Source of the DNA: an uncultured Lachnospiraceae bacterium
GTDB taxonomy: Bacteria; Bacillota; Clostridia; Lachnospirales; Lachnospiraceae
DNA: 64,000 bases
Assembly (NCBI GenBank): GCA_910584915.1
Contig: CAJUDM010000016.1
Location: 36,400-100,399, forward strand
Direction of reading: 5' to 3'
Within the stretch, counting starts at the first letter, position 1. Each line of letters starts with the position of its first letter. The position numbers and the translations under genes were made by a program. Positions 52,451-61,185 of this stretch are shown here, piece by piece. Below the pieces are notes generated by a model. That model worked only from the letters and a program-made list of their open reading frames with translations. It did no database searches and was not told the origin of the DNA.

Positions 52451-52630
52451 TCAGACTCTCTGCCTCCTATCCTTCACCTTACAATACACAATCGCACCCC
52501 CGTACTCATCACCGGCGCAATAATCTTCTCCATACGGCATTCCAAAAGCATGACATTCTGCCTTTGCAAAATCTGTACATAAAAAATCCACAGCCCGGAT
52601 GCAGCTCCCGCTGTGGATTCTCTGGCACAT
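52451..52630 (-). CDS. Possible small protein overlapping the typA terminator
   Basis: 59 codons on the minus strand starting ATG at 52630, just after the typA stop, with AFGMPYGEDYCAGDEYGGAI near the end. There is no clear ribosome site and the frame runs through the typA terminator hairpin, so it may be chance. The rest of the gap 52270-52636 shows no gene. Confidence 0.2.
   Translation of the reverse strand: MCQRIHSGSCIRAVDFLCTDFAKAECHAFGMPYGEDYCAGDEYGGAIVYCKVKDRRQRV
52581..52620 (-). terminator. Rho-independent terminator after typA
   Basis: On the minus strand AATCCACAGC pairs with GCTGTGGATT around a GC-rich loop, followed by TTTT. It lies 16 bp after the typA stop. Confidence 0.88.
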
Positions 52631-52636
52631 CTTCAG

Positions 52637-54463
52637 TTATCCCTTCTTCATCGCCGCCCGCTTGCGCATCGTGGGATCGAGAATCTTCTTCCTGATCCGC
52701 AATGTCTTCGGCGTCACTTCCAGCAGTTCGTCGGTATCGATGAAGTCCAGCGACTGCTCCAGGCTCATGATCTTCTTCGGCACAAGGCGCAGCGCCTCGT
52801 CCGCGCTGGAGGAACGGGTGTTGGTCAGGTGTTTTGTTTTGCAGACATTGACTTCGATGTCCTCCGCCCTGCCGGTCTGCCCGATCACCATGCCGGCGTA
52901 CACCTTCTCGCCCGGTCCGATAAACAGCGCGCCTCTCTCCTGGGCGTTGAACAGCCCGTAGGTGATAGCCTCCCCCGCCTCGAAGGCGATCAGTGAGCCC
53001 TGTTTGCGGTACTGGATGTCCCCCTTGTAGGGACCGTAGCCGTCAAACTGGGTGTTCATGATACCGTTACCCTTGGTGTCCGTCAAAAAATCTCCCCGAT
53101 AGCCGATCAGCCCTCTCGAAGGCATGGAAAACTCCAGTCTGGTGTAGCCGCCGGAAGCCCTTCCCATGTTCTGCAGTTCGCCCTTTCTGAGGCTCAGCTT
53201 CTCGATCACAACGCCCGAAAATTCCTCCGGCACATCCACATACACTGTCTCCATGGGCTCAAGGAGCTTCCCGTTTTCATCCTTCTTGTAGATGACTTCC
53301 GCCTTGCTGACCGCAAACTCATAGCCTTCCCGCCGCATATTCTCGATCAGCACCGACAGATGCAGCTCGCCTCTGCCGGAAACCCTGAACACATCCGTGT
53401 TCTCCGTCTCCTCCACCCGCAGGGAGACATCCGTGTTCAGTTCCCTGAACAGTCTGTCCCTGATGTGGCGGCTTGTCACATATTTTCCTTCCTTCCCGGC
53501 AAGGGGGGAATCGTTGACAATAAAATCCATGGCGATCGTGGGCTCCGATATCTTCTGGAAGGGGATCGGCTCAGGATATTCGGGAGAACAGAGCGTATCG
53601 CCGATATGGATATCCGCGATGCCGGAGATCGCCACGATGGAACCGATTCCCGCCTCCTTCACTTCCACCTTGTTCAGGCCGTCAAACTCGTACAGCTTGC
53701 TGATCTTCACCTTTTTCTGCTTGTCCGGCTCATGGTGGTTGACGATCACCACATCCTGGTTGACCTTCACCACGCCATTGTCCACCTTGCCGACACCGAT
53801 GCGCCCCACATACTCATTGTAATCGATGGTGCTGATCAGCACCTGCGTCCCCGCCTCGGGATCGCCCTCGGGCGCAGGGATATATTCAAGGATCGTGTCA
53901 AACAGCGGCGTCATATCCTTATTCTTCACCGTGATCTGCCTGGTGGCGCTGCCGTTCTTCGCGGAAGCATAGACAAAAGGACAGTCGAGCTGCTCATCGC
54001 TGGCATCTAACTCCAGAAACAACTCCAGCACCTCATCCTCCACTTCCTTCGGACGAGCCTCCGGCCTGTCGATCTTGTTGATGCAGACGATCACCGAGAG
54101 ATCCAGTTCCAGCGCCTTTTTCAGCACAAATTTCGTCTGGGGCATGGGACCCTCAAAGGCATCCACCACCAGCACAACGCCGTTCACCATCTTGAGGACA
54201 CGCTCCACCTCGCCGCCGAAATCCGCGTGTCCCGGCGTGTCGATGATATTGATCTTCGTATCTTTATAGGTGATGGCAGTATTTTTGGAGAGGATCGTAA
54301 TGCCCCTCTCCCGCTCAATATCGCCGGAATCCATCACCCGCTCTGCCACCGCCTGATTCTCTCTGAACGTACCGCTCTGCTTTAAAAGCTCATCCACGAG
54401 AGTCGTCTTGCCATGGTCTACATGGGCTATGATCGCTATGTTTCTTACGTCTTCTCTTTTCAT
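52637..54463 (-). CDS. typA: Translational GTPase TypA/BipA
   Basis: 608 residues, normal length. GTPase motifs: AHVDHGKTTLVDELL (G1), RERGITI (G2), DTPGHADF (G3), NKIDRP (G4), SAKNG (G5). The elongation-factor-like domains follow, with the BipA-specific C-terminal domain (SRGLIGYRGDFLTDTKGNG). It binds ribosomes and assists assembly or translation under stress. GAGGAG precedes the ATG. The 400-bp upstream gap holds a branched palindromic structure and a 104-bp-type repeat, but no gene. Confidence 0.97.
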   Translation of the reverse strand: MKREDVRNIAIIAHVDHGKTTLVDELLKQSGTFRENQAVAERVMDSGDIERERGITILSKNTAITYKDTKINIIDTPGHADFGGEVERVLKMVNGVVLVVDAFEGPMPQTKFVLKKALELDLSVIVCINKIDRPEARPKEVEDEVLELFLELDASDEQLDCPFVYASAKNGSATRQITVKNKDMTPLFDTILEYIPAPEGDPEAGTQVLISTIDYNEYVGRIGVGKVDNGVVKVNQDVVIVNHHEPDKQKKVKISKLYEFDGLNKVEVKEAGIGSIVAISGIADIHIGDTLCSPEYPEPIPFQKISEPTIAMDFIVNDSPLAGKEGKYVTSRHIRDRLFRELNTDVSLRVEETENTDVFRVSGRGELHLSVLIENMRREGYEFAVSKAEVIYKKDENGKLLEPMETVYVDVPEEFSGVVIEKLSLRKGELQNMGRASGGYTRLEFSMPSRGLIGYRGDFLTDTKGNGIMNTQFDGYGPYKGDIQYRKQGSLIAFEAGEAITYGLFNAQERGALFIGPGEKVYAGMVIGQTGRAEDIEVNVCKTKHLTNTRSSSADEALRLVPKKIMSLEQSLDFIDTDELLEVTPKTLRIRKKILDPTMRKRAAMKKG

Positions 54464-54488
54464 AATAATTCTCCTCGTATTTTACTGT

Positions 54489-54647
54489 GAAAGCCCCGGA
54501 CGGCGGCTGTGTGGATGGGCGCATGTATGCGCACAGCCATACAGACATCGGACGGGCAGGCCTGTATGAGTATATAGGGCGATAGCCCGGAATACGAATA
54601 CAGGCAGCGATTGCGGGAGCGCCAATGGCGCGGAGCAATCGGCTTTC
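54489..54647. repeat. Branched palindromic structure upstream of typA
   Basis: GAAAGCC (54489-54495) and GGCTTTC (54641-54647) close a region with three or more hairpins: GCGCATGTATGCGC (54519-54532), CCTGTAT...GGGCGATAGCCC...ATACAGG (54561-54604) and GATTGC...GCGCCAATGGCGC...GCAATC (54609-54640). A further TGCGCC-GTAA-GGCGCA follows. It has no reading frame. Confidence 0.6.
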
Positions 54648-54754
54648 ATGCCTTGTTGGTGCGCCGTAAGGCGCATGTAGATTTAGTTCCGCATCCATCC
54701 CAACTCACAAACGCTTCGCTTTTTGTTCGTATCCCTAGCTTTCAGCTCGGTCTA

Positions 54755-54861
54755 TTCCAGTTCCGCATCCGCCCTTCCGCACACTTGACCCGAGCTTACA
54801 AATACGGCTGTCTGAAGTGCGACATCCGTATTTGAAGCTGTGCGCGTACGGGCAGATGCTG
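54755..54861. repeat. Single copy of the 104-bp repeat family with a covarying hairpin
   Basis: It begins TTCCAGTTCCGCATCCGCCC and ends GGGCAGATGCTG, as the copies at 47031-47272. The central hairpin is CAAATACGG...CCGTATTTG (54799-54834), different in sequence from the 47-kb hairpin but of the same shape and position. It abuts the mgtE stop codon. Confidence 0.8.
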
Positions 54862-54863
54862 AT

Positions 54864-56222
54864 TTATATTCCCAGCAGCGCCGTCGCGATCTGGAAGTAG
54901 GTCAGAAGCGACACCGCGTCCACGATCGTCGTGATAAACGGGCTTGCCATCACCGCAGGGTCGAACCCGATCTTCTTTGCCAGGATCGGCAGCACACAGC
55001 CGATAAACTTTGCCGCCACCAGCGTCACCAGCAACGTCAGGCAGACCACCGCCGCCACCAACATCGATACTCTGTCAAACCACATCAGTTTGCAGAAATT
55101 CGCCGCCGCCAGCGTCGCGCCGCAGATCAGCGCCACCCGGAACTCTTTCCAGATAACTTTCGGCAGATCCGCAAACTCAATATCATTCAGGGAAATACTT
55201 CGGATGATCGTCACGCTCGCCTGTCCGCCCGCATTTCCACCGGTATCCATCAGCATCGGGATATAGGCGGTCAGCACCACATAGGCGCTGAGTGCTCCCT
55301 CGAAGGAGGTGATGATCTTTCCAGTAAAGGTGGCGGAAATCATCAAAAGAAGCAGCCAGGGCATCCTCTTTTTCCATGTCTCCAACACGCCTGTCCGCAT
55401 ATACGGCTTGTCCGAGGGGACGATAGCCGCCATCTTTTCGATATCCTCCGTTGCCTCCTCCTCCATGATATCCATGATATCATCGACGGTGATAATGCCC
55501 ACCAGCCGGTTTTCATTGTCCACCACAGGCATCGATGTAAAGTCGTACTTTTTAAACTGTCTCGCCACTTCCTCCTGATCCATCAGGGTGTGGAGCGAGA
55601 TCACGTTCTCGTGCATCATCTCCCCGATGACCGCGTCCGCCTCACTCAGCAGCAGATAGCGCAGCGCCACCGTGCCGACCAGGGTGCGCTTCTTATCCAG
55701 CACATAACAGATATTGATGGTCTCCGAGTCCATCCCCGTCTTCCGTATCTTGGCGATGGCGTCGGCTACCGTATAGTCCTCCTTGAAGTCCATAAACTCC
55801 ACGGTCATAATGCTTCCCGCCGAGTCCTCCGGATACCGGAGCAGATGGTTGATATCCCGCCTGGTATCGGGGCTCGCCCCGGCGAGCAGCTTTTTCACCA
55901 CGTTCGCCGGCATCTCCTCCAGCAGATCCGCCGCGTCATCGGACATCAGGTTGTCGATGATATCCGCCGCGTCCCGCTCGGACAGGGAAGTGATGATAAA
56001 CTGCTGGCTCTCCACCTCCAGATAGGAAAACACATCGGCAGCCATGCTCTTTGGCAGGATGCGGAACATCTTTAAAAGATCCTTCTCCTCCATCTCCTCC
56101 ATCGCCGCCGCGATATCCGCGTCGTTGAGCTCGGCAACCCTCTGGCGGAGCCTTGTGTACTGCTTCTCATCCAGGAGCTGTTTCATCTCCTGTCCGATTC
56201 TTTCTTCCTGTATCATTTCCAT
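54864..56222 (-). CDS. mgtE: Magnesium transporter MgtE
   Basis: 452 residues, normal length. The N domain is a helical superhelix (about 1-130), followed by two CBS domains (about 130-255, with GSIMTVEFMDFKEDYTVADA and TSMPVVDNENRLVGIITVDD), a plug helix and five membrane helices with AYIPMLMDTGGNAGGQASVT (Mg2+ selectivity region). It is a Mg2+ channel gated by Mg2+ at the CBS and N domains. AAAGGAG precedes the ATG. A leader ORF overlaps the start (56167-56310). No M-box riboswitch was seen. Confidence 0.97.
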   Translation of the reverse strand: MEMIQEERIGQEMKQLLDEKQYTRLRQRVAELNDADIAAAMEEMEEKDLLKMFRILPKSMAADVFSYLEVESQQFIITSLSERDAADIIDNLMSDDAADLLEEMPANVVKKLLAGASPDTRRDINHLLRYPEDSAGSIMTVEFMDFKEDYTVADAIAKIRKTGMDSETINICYVLDKKRTLVGTVALRYLLLSEADAVIGEMMHENVISLHTLMDQEEVARQFKKYDFTSMPVVDNENRLVGIITVDDIMDIMEEEATEDIEKMAAIVPSDKPYMRTGVLETWKKRMPWLLLLMISATFTGKIITSFEGALSAYVVLTAYIPMLMDTGGNAGGQASVTIIRSISLNDIEFADLPKVIWKEFRVALICGATLAAANFCKLMWFDRVSMLVAAVVCLTLLVTLVAAKFIGCVLPILAKKIGFDPAVMASPFITTIVDAVSLLTYFQIATALLGI

Positions 56223-56310
56223 AGCAGCTCTCCTTTTCAGTTGTGATTTTTATGCGCCTACTTCGGGGCAGAGGATTATCGCTGCTGCATTTTGCCGTAC
56301 TCTTCTTCAT
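56167..56310 (-). CDS. Leader peptide upstream of and overlapping mgtE, MgtL-like
   Basis: 47 codons with a strong ribosome site (AAAGGTGG eight bases before ATG). The peptide begins MKKSTAKCSSDNPLPRSRRI and continues KITTEKES. The NPLPRSRRIK segment is strikingly like the end of enterobacterial MgtL (PTPLPRRRLK), the leader peptide of mgtA that senses Mg2+ through ribosome destabilisation. The ORF runs over the mgtE ribosome site and start and ends 55 nt inside mgtE in another frame. A control role is inferred. Confidence 0.55.
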   Translation of the reverse strand: MKKSTAKCSSDNPLPRSRRIKITTEKESCYGNDTGRKNRTGDETAPG

Positions 56311-56427
56311 AAAAACCACCACCTTTCTGAACTGCTCTCTCTTATTTTATTAAATTCTGAAACAATACGCTTCACAGGAACAGGGCGCATGGCTCCGAAA
56401 CCCTGCCATCCTATTATAGTGACAGGT

Positions 56428-57078
56428 TTACTCCCTGTCAATGAAATAAATTTTCTCAAGCTCCGTCAGCTTCGCTTTTCCGCATGTCGCCTCCGTCACT
56501 TCCTCTTTCAGCGCCTCCGCCTCGCCCACGGGGATAGTCACGGTAAATACCGCCGCCTCCCCGTATTCCGCTTCCGGCACAATGCCGCGCTTTCCGAACA
56601 GATGCTGCATCTTTCCCACACTGTTATAATCCGTGCCGATCCGCAGCTTTACCCCGTAGCGCATGATTCCTGTCTCCGCCTCCGCGAGAGCCGCTTTCAC
56701 CGCGCCGCCATAAGCCCGCACAAGCCCTCCCGTCCCGAGGAGCGTGCCGCCAAAATACCTGGTCACCACCGCCGCAGCGTCGCAGAGCCCTTCCCCCAAA
56801 AGCACCTCCAGCATCGGGCGCCCCGCCGTCCCGCCGGGTTCCCCGTCGTCGCTGCACCTTGTCAGCTCCTGCCTGCTGCCCAGCACAAACGCCGAACAGT
56901 TATGCCGCGCGTCCCAGTATTTTTTCTTGATCTCCTCTATGAAATCAGTCGCCTCCTGCTCCGAATGCACCGGACGCAGAGTGCAGATAAAGCGAGACTT
57001 CTTCTCCTCGATCTCGCCCCGCCCCTCGCCGAGCAGCACCCGGTACTGCGCAATTTTTCCTTCTTCCCTCTCCGCCAT
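56428..57078 (-). CDS. yigZ: YigZ/IMPACT-family protein
   Basis: 216 residues. The UPF0029 N-domain motifs are KKSRFICTLRPV, YWDARHNCSAFVLG, RCSDDGEPGGTAGRPMLEVL and VVTRYFGGTLLGTGGLVRAY; a ferredoxin-like C-terminal domain (about 140-216) follows. The family acts in translation-related stress control in eukaryotes (IMPACT), while the bacterial role is unclear. It lies 21 bp downstream of the SUKH gene. Confidence 0.95.
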   Translation of the reverse strand: MAEREEGKIAQYRVLLGEGRGEIEEKKSRFICTLRPVHSEQEATDFIEEIKKKYWDARHNCSAFVLGSRQELTRCSDDGEPGGTAGRPMLEVLLGEGLCDAAAVVTRYFGGTLLGTGGLVRAYGGAVKAALAEAETGIMRYGVKLRIGTDYNSVGKMQHLFGKRGIVPEAEYGEAAVFTVTIPVGEAEALKEEVTEATCGKAKLTELEKIYFIDRE

Positions 57079-57099
57079 CTTATCAGCCGCCTTTATCCA

Positions 57100-57786
57100 T
57101 CAATAAGAGTAATCCCGCTCCAGTTCCTCCTGCGTGGGAAATGCTGCCTCGTCCTCATCCAGAAAATCACCGGTGCACACAAACCGCAGAAAATCATGAA
57201 AATCTTTGCAGATATAGAGACGCCTGGACTCCATATATTCCCGCACTTCCTGCCTGCTGCCGCCGTCCACGCCGTCATCGAGCATCATATCGTAGACGCC
57301 CTCCTCATGTATCGTGACAATGCCGCCCTTCACCAGATCCAGATAAGTCAGATACCCGTACAGATTGCCGAGCAGTAAAAAGCCCGCCTCCAGAAAACAG
57401 GCACACCCCTCCTCCGCGCTCTGCTCCCCCCTCAGGTTTTTCAAAAATTCCGCCCCGTTGTCTCCTTTTATATTATGCCACTCAAATTCGACTGTCGGCC
57501 CGATGTCGTGCTCGGGGCGGGGAACATAGTCATTTTTCTCCCGTGAAAACGTATCCCACCACGAATTGCCAAAGGAATCCCCGCATACCGATACAAACAC
57601 CGTCATATCCTCCGGCATCTTATAACTCAGCAAAAACTCACGATACGGAGCGGGCAGAGCATAGCCGAGCCCCGACTCAATATCTGATAAGTCCTGCTGT
57701 GTCAATCCGGACTCCTCAAGCGGTTCCCGCCATATCTGCGGCTCACGTTCCCTCAATATATTCAAGTATTTCTCCGCCGTCGTCAT
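57100..57786 (-). CDS. SMI1/KNR4 (SUKH)-family protein
   Basis: 228 residues. SUKH pattern: SDIESGLGYALPAPYREFLL (helix then GxxLPxxY), then WWDTFSREKNDYVP, and LLLGNLYGYLTYLDL. SUKH proteins often act as immunity proteins against toxins, but many are housekeeping, and no toxin gene lies next to it here. GGAGG precedes the ATG. It is probably co-transcribed with yigZ. Confidence 0.85.
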   Translation of the reverse strand: MTTAEKYLNILREREPQIWREPLEESGLTQQDLSDIESGLGYALPAPYREFLLSYKMPEDMTVFVSVCGDSFGNSWWDTFSREKNDYVPRPEHDIGPTVEFEWHNIKGDNGAEFLKNLRGEQSAEEGCACFLEAGFLLLGNLYGYLTYLDLVKGGIVTIHEEGVYDMMLDDGVDGGSRQEVREYMESRRLYICKDFHDFLRFVCTGDFLDEDEAAFPTQEELERDYSY

Positions 57787-58066
57787 ATCACTTTCCTCCC
57801 ACGAAATCTGTTAACCCGATTGTAACACATTGCCCCCTTCCTTATCAATCCGCTTTCACAAAAACACCGGTGCGGCGGTGACAGTTCAGGCTCCAATGTC
57901 ATCTACCGTAAAAGCCTCAATCATATTCTTTCCAAAATACGGCATAAATTTAAAAATTCAGCACACAATCAGTATGAGGGCACATATAAAATACCGTTCA
58001 CTATTTTTTAATAAAGATGTTACAGCCTCCCCGTTTACGGTAACATCTCCTTCACAAAACCTTAAT
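57787..58066. other. Intergenic region upstream of the PBP1A promoter
   Basis: 280 bp with no convincing gene. It contains the string CTCCAATGTCAT, similar to one at 48528-48540, and AT-rich sequence with no open frame supported by a ribosome site. The promoter and tandem hairpin repeat follow. Confidence 0.6.
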
Positions 58067-58095
58067 TTGCCATTTTTTACAGTTTATATTATAAT
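58067..58095 (+). promoter_or_regulatory. Sigma-A promoter of the PBP1A gene
   Basis: TTGCCA (58067-58072), 17-bp spacer, TATAAT (58090-58095). The transcript would start near 58102 and carry the 95-bp hairpin repeats as a leader of about 310 nt. Confidence 0.8.
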
Positions 58096-58098
58096 GAA

Positions 58099-58371
58099 GA
58101 ATAACTTCGCACAGCGAAGTTATTCGCTACTTCTGAATCTGCCATGCAGATTTAGAAGTTTCCCGATCATTTTATGGCACATATCGTGACATAAAATAGC
58201 TGAGTACAGCGAAGTTATTCGCTACTTCTGAATCTGCCACGCAGATTTAGAAGTTTCCCGTTTATTTTATGGCACATATCGTGACATAAAATAGCTGAGC
58301 GCAGCGAAGTTATTCGCTACTTCTGAATCTACCATGCAGATTTAGAAGTTTCCCGATCATTTTATAACACA
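58099..58371. repeat. Tandem 95-bp hairpin repeat in the PBP1A leader
   Basis: Three tandem units (period 95: anchor points 58111, 58206, 58301), the last partial. Each has CTTCTGAATCTGC-CAT-GCAGATTTAGAAG and ATTTTATGGCAC-ATATC-GTGACATAAAAT hairpins; the first is preceded by a perfect 12-bp stem GAATAACTTCGC / GCGAAGTTATTC. The units are almost identical. There are no variable spacers of the CRISPR type. Confidence 0.9.
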
Positions 58372-58411
58372 GTAGTATTGTGATTATAGAAAGGCACAGG
58401 TTATTTATCAT

Positions 58412-61150
58412 ATGAATTACGGTAAAAAAGGAGTCCGCAGCAGGCAGAAAGAATTAAATGCACATCACGGCCGCTGGGGAAAAAAGATCACACTGTTTGT
58501 ACTGGAGCTCGTCCTGGCTGCCGCTGTCTCAGTGGGAGTCATCTGCGCGGCGGCAGGCTTCGGCGTATTTAAGGGTATTATCGCCACTGCGCCGGATACC
58601 GAAAATCTGGATGTATCTCCCTCCGGTTTTTCCACCTTTGTCTATGATATCGAAGGAAAACAGATCGCAAAACTGGTAACCTCCGACTCCAACAGAGTTC
58701 CGATGCCCATGTCACAGATTCCGGAAAATCTGGCGCATGCTTTTGTCGCCATCGAGGACGAACGTTTCTACGAGCACAACGGAATCGATATCCAGGGTAT
58801 CTTCCGTGCGGCGTGGATCGGCATCAAAAACCGGGATTTCTCACAGGGTGCCAGCACGATCACGCAACAGCTGATCAAAAACAATGTATTGACAAGCTGG
58901 ACCAGCGAAGAAAAATTTGCTGAAAAATTGAAGCGAAAAATTCAGGAACAGTATCTTGCCCTGGAAGTGGAAAAGACGATGGACAAAGATACGATCCTGG
59001 AAAACTATATGAACACGATCAACCTCGGTCAGAATACTCTCGGCGTGCAGGCGGCATCCCAGCGCTATTTCAATAAAGATGTGAGCCAGCTCAATCTATC
59101 GGAATGCGCCGTGATCGCAGCCATCACACAGAATCCGTCCAGATTGAACCCTATCAGCCACCCGGACAAAAACAAGGGGCGGCGGGATGATGTCCTGAAA
59201 CACATGCTGGAACAGGGCTATATCGATCAGGCGGAATATGATGAGGCGATGGCGGATGATCCCTACGCCCGCATCCAGAGCGTCAATCAGGAAGTGGAGG
59301 ACGACACCGTCAACTCCTTCTTTGTGGATGCCCTTGTGGATGATGTGTTGGAGGATCTTATCAACGCAGGCTATACGGAAAAACAGGCATTTTATCTGCT
59401 CTACAGCGGCGGCCTGAAGATCTATTCCACACAGGATCCCGATATTCAGAGGATCTGCGACAATGTCTTTACCAACGAGGAGAACTTCCCCGCCAATACC
59501 AGGTGGGAACTTGCCTACGAACTGACGATACAGCATCCGAACGGCGACCTGGAGAACTTCAATGCCCAGAAAATGCTCAAATGGTACAAGGAAACTGTCA
59601 AAAGCAGCTACACTCTGCTCTATTCCTCCATGGAGGACGCACAGGCGGATATCGACTTCTACAAGGAAGCCATCATGCAGGACGGCGACGAGGTATATGG
59701 TGAAAATATTACCCTGACTCCGCAGCCCCAGGTTTCCATCGTTGTGGAGGACCAGAAAACCGGACATGTGGCAGCCATGGTCGGCGGCAGAGGCCCGAAG
59801 ACCGCCAGCAGGACCCTGAACCGCGCCACAGATGCCGCAAGGCAGCCGGGTTCCACATTCAAAGTTGTATCAGCCTACCTTCCCGCGCTTGACAGCGCAG
59901 GACTGACTCTGGCGGATGTGCATATGGATGAACCCTACAGCTACGAAAACGGCAGGCCCGTCAGCAACTGGTACAGCGGCTATCGCGGCATCTGCTCTTT
60001 CCGGGACGGTATCCGGGATTCCCTGAATATCATCGCCGTGAAGGTGCTGACTCAGATCACGCCCCAGCTTGGCTTTGACTACCTGCAGTCCCTCGGTTTC
60101 ACGACTCTCGTCACCGACAAGGTGGTCGGAAATGAAGTCTATTCCGACATCCAGCAGTCAACGGCTCTGGGCGGTGTCACAGTGGGCGTATACAATCAGG
60201 AGCTCACCGGCGCTTACGCCTCGATCGCCAACGGCGGCGTTTACAATGAACCGATCCTGTACACAAAGATCACTGACCATGACGGCAATATCATTATCGA
60301 CAAAACAGAGACTCAGCAGACCAGGCGGGTTATGAAGGAGACTACTTCTTTCCTGTTGACAAATGCCATGCAGGACGTTGTGACGAGCGGTACCGGCACA
60401 TCCGTCAACTTTGGCAACATGTCCATCGCCGGGAAGACGGGGACCACCTCGGATTATGTGGATGTATGGTTTACCGGCTATACTCCATACTATACCGCAT
60501 CAGTCTGGGCGGGCTATGATAATACTCTGACGTCCACAAAGCTGTCCGGCTCCGAGGAAAAAAATCTGGCAAAGAAACTCTGGCGGCTTGTCATGTCAGA
60601 AATCCATGAAGAACTGCCCAACGAGTCCTTCCCGACTCCCCAGGGCATCGTCACTGCCACTGTCTGCTCCAAGTCCGGCAAACTGCCGATTCCGGGGCTT
60701 TGCGATGGCACCATCAGAAATGAATATTTCGCGGAGGGCACTGTTCCCACCACATCCTGCAACGTGCATTACGCGGGCGCGGTCTGTGCCTACAGTTACC
60801 TGACAGGTCCTCTGCCGGCAAGCCCGGAATGTCCGTTCAAGGTTTCCGGTGTCCTGACATTAAATCCTGATACACTTGCTCCTCCTACGGAAGAGGGCGA
60901 TGGCACTGCCGTAGAACAGCCCGGAACTGCCGAAGATCCGGGTGCGGCGCTCGAGCTTCCCACACCCTCTGTCACCTGCCAGCACAACGCTATGTTCTTT
61001 GCAACCCCCGGCTACGAGAGCTTACTGGAACTGCAAAAACTTGAGATGGCGGCAGGCGGCATCACTTACGGCGTACCGGAACAGCCCGCGGAAGGCGGCG
61101 CTGTCACACCTGCTCCCGACCAACAGCAGCCACAGGCTCCGCAACAGTAG
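58412..61150 (+). CDS. Class A penicillin-binding protein (PBP1A-type)
   Basis: 912 residues. A short cytoplasmic N-terminus and one membrane anchor (TLFVLELVLAAAVSVGVICA) are followed by a glycosyltransferase domain (EDERFYEHNGIDIQG; QGASTITQQLIKNN; RKIQEQYLALEVEK) and a transpeptidase domain (PGSTFK as SxxK, SLN as SxN, GKTGT as KTG). The C-terminal 100 residues are Pro/Glu/Gln-rich. It polymerises and cross-links peptidoglycan outside the membrane. GAAAGGCACAGG precedes the ATG. Its leader carries the 95-bp repeats. Confidence 0.96.
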   Translation: MNYGKKGVRSRQKELNAHHGRWGKKITLFVLELVLAAAVSVGVICAAAGFGVFKGIIATAPDTENLDVSPSGFSTFVYDIEGKQIAKLVTSDSNRVPMPMSQIPENLAHAFVAIEDERFYEHNGIDIQGIFRAAWIGIKNRDFSQGASTITQQLIKNNVLTSWTSEEKFAEKLKRKIQEQYLALEVEKTMDKDTILENYMNTINLGQNTLGVQAASQRYFNKDVSQLNLSECAVIAAITQNPSRLNPISHPDKNKGRRDDVLKHMLEQGYIDQAEYDEAMADDPYARIQSVNQEVEDDTVNSFFVDALVDDVLEDLINAGYTEKQAFYLLYSGGLKIYSTQDPDIQRICDNVFTNEENFPANTRWELAYELTIQHPNGDLENFNAQKMLKWYKETVKSSYTLLYSSMEDAQADIDFYKEAIMQDGDEVYGENITLTPQPQVSIVVEDQKTGHVAAMVGGRGPKTASRTLNRATDAARQPGSTFKVVSAYLPALDSAGLTLADVHMDEPYSYENGRPVSNWYSGYRGICSFRDGIRDSLNIIAVKVLTQITPQLGFDYLQSLGFTTLVTDKVVGNEVYSDIQQSTALGGVTVGVYNQELTGAYASIANGGVYNEPILYTKITDHDGNIIIDKTETQQTRRVMKETTSFLLTNAMQDVVTSGTGTSVNFGNMSIAGKTGTTSDYVDVWFTGYTPYYTASVWAGYDNTLTSTKLSGSEEKNLAKKLWRLVMSEIHEELPNESFPTPQGIVTATVCSKSGKLPIPGLCDGTIRNEYFAEGTVPTTSCNVHYAGAVCAYSYLTGPLPASPECPFKVSGVLTLNPDTLAPPTEEGDGTAVEQPGTAEDPGAALELPTPSVTCQHNAMFFATPGYESLLELQKLEMAAGGITYGVPEQPAEGGAVTPAPDQQQPQAPQQ

Positions 61151-61185
61151 CTGAAATGCTTTGCAACTTGTCCCAATATTCAAAA

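Noticed and set aside
54840..56075. 411-residue plus-strand reading frame
   Set aside because: It lies opposite mgtE, is His/Arg/Gln-rich in a way typical of antisense frames, and has no ribosome site.
56223..56427. M-box (Mg2+) riboswitch before mgtE
   Set aside because: The conserved M-box core could not be found; the leader instead holds a short ORF with a strong ribosome site.
56044..57378. 444-residue plus-strand reading frame
   Set aside because: It spans the reverse of mgtE, the gap, yigZ and part of the SUKH gene, with no family features.
57100..57786. Immunity protein of a polymorphic toxin system
   Set aside because: The SUKH fold fits, but no toxin or secretion signal gene lies next to it; yigZ is the only partner.
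58099..58371. CRISPR array
   Set aside because: The units are contiguous 95-bp tandem copies; nothing variable separates them.
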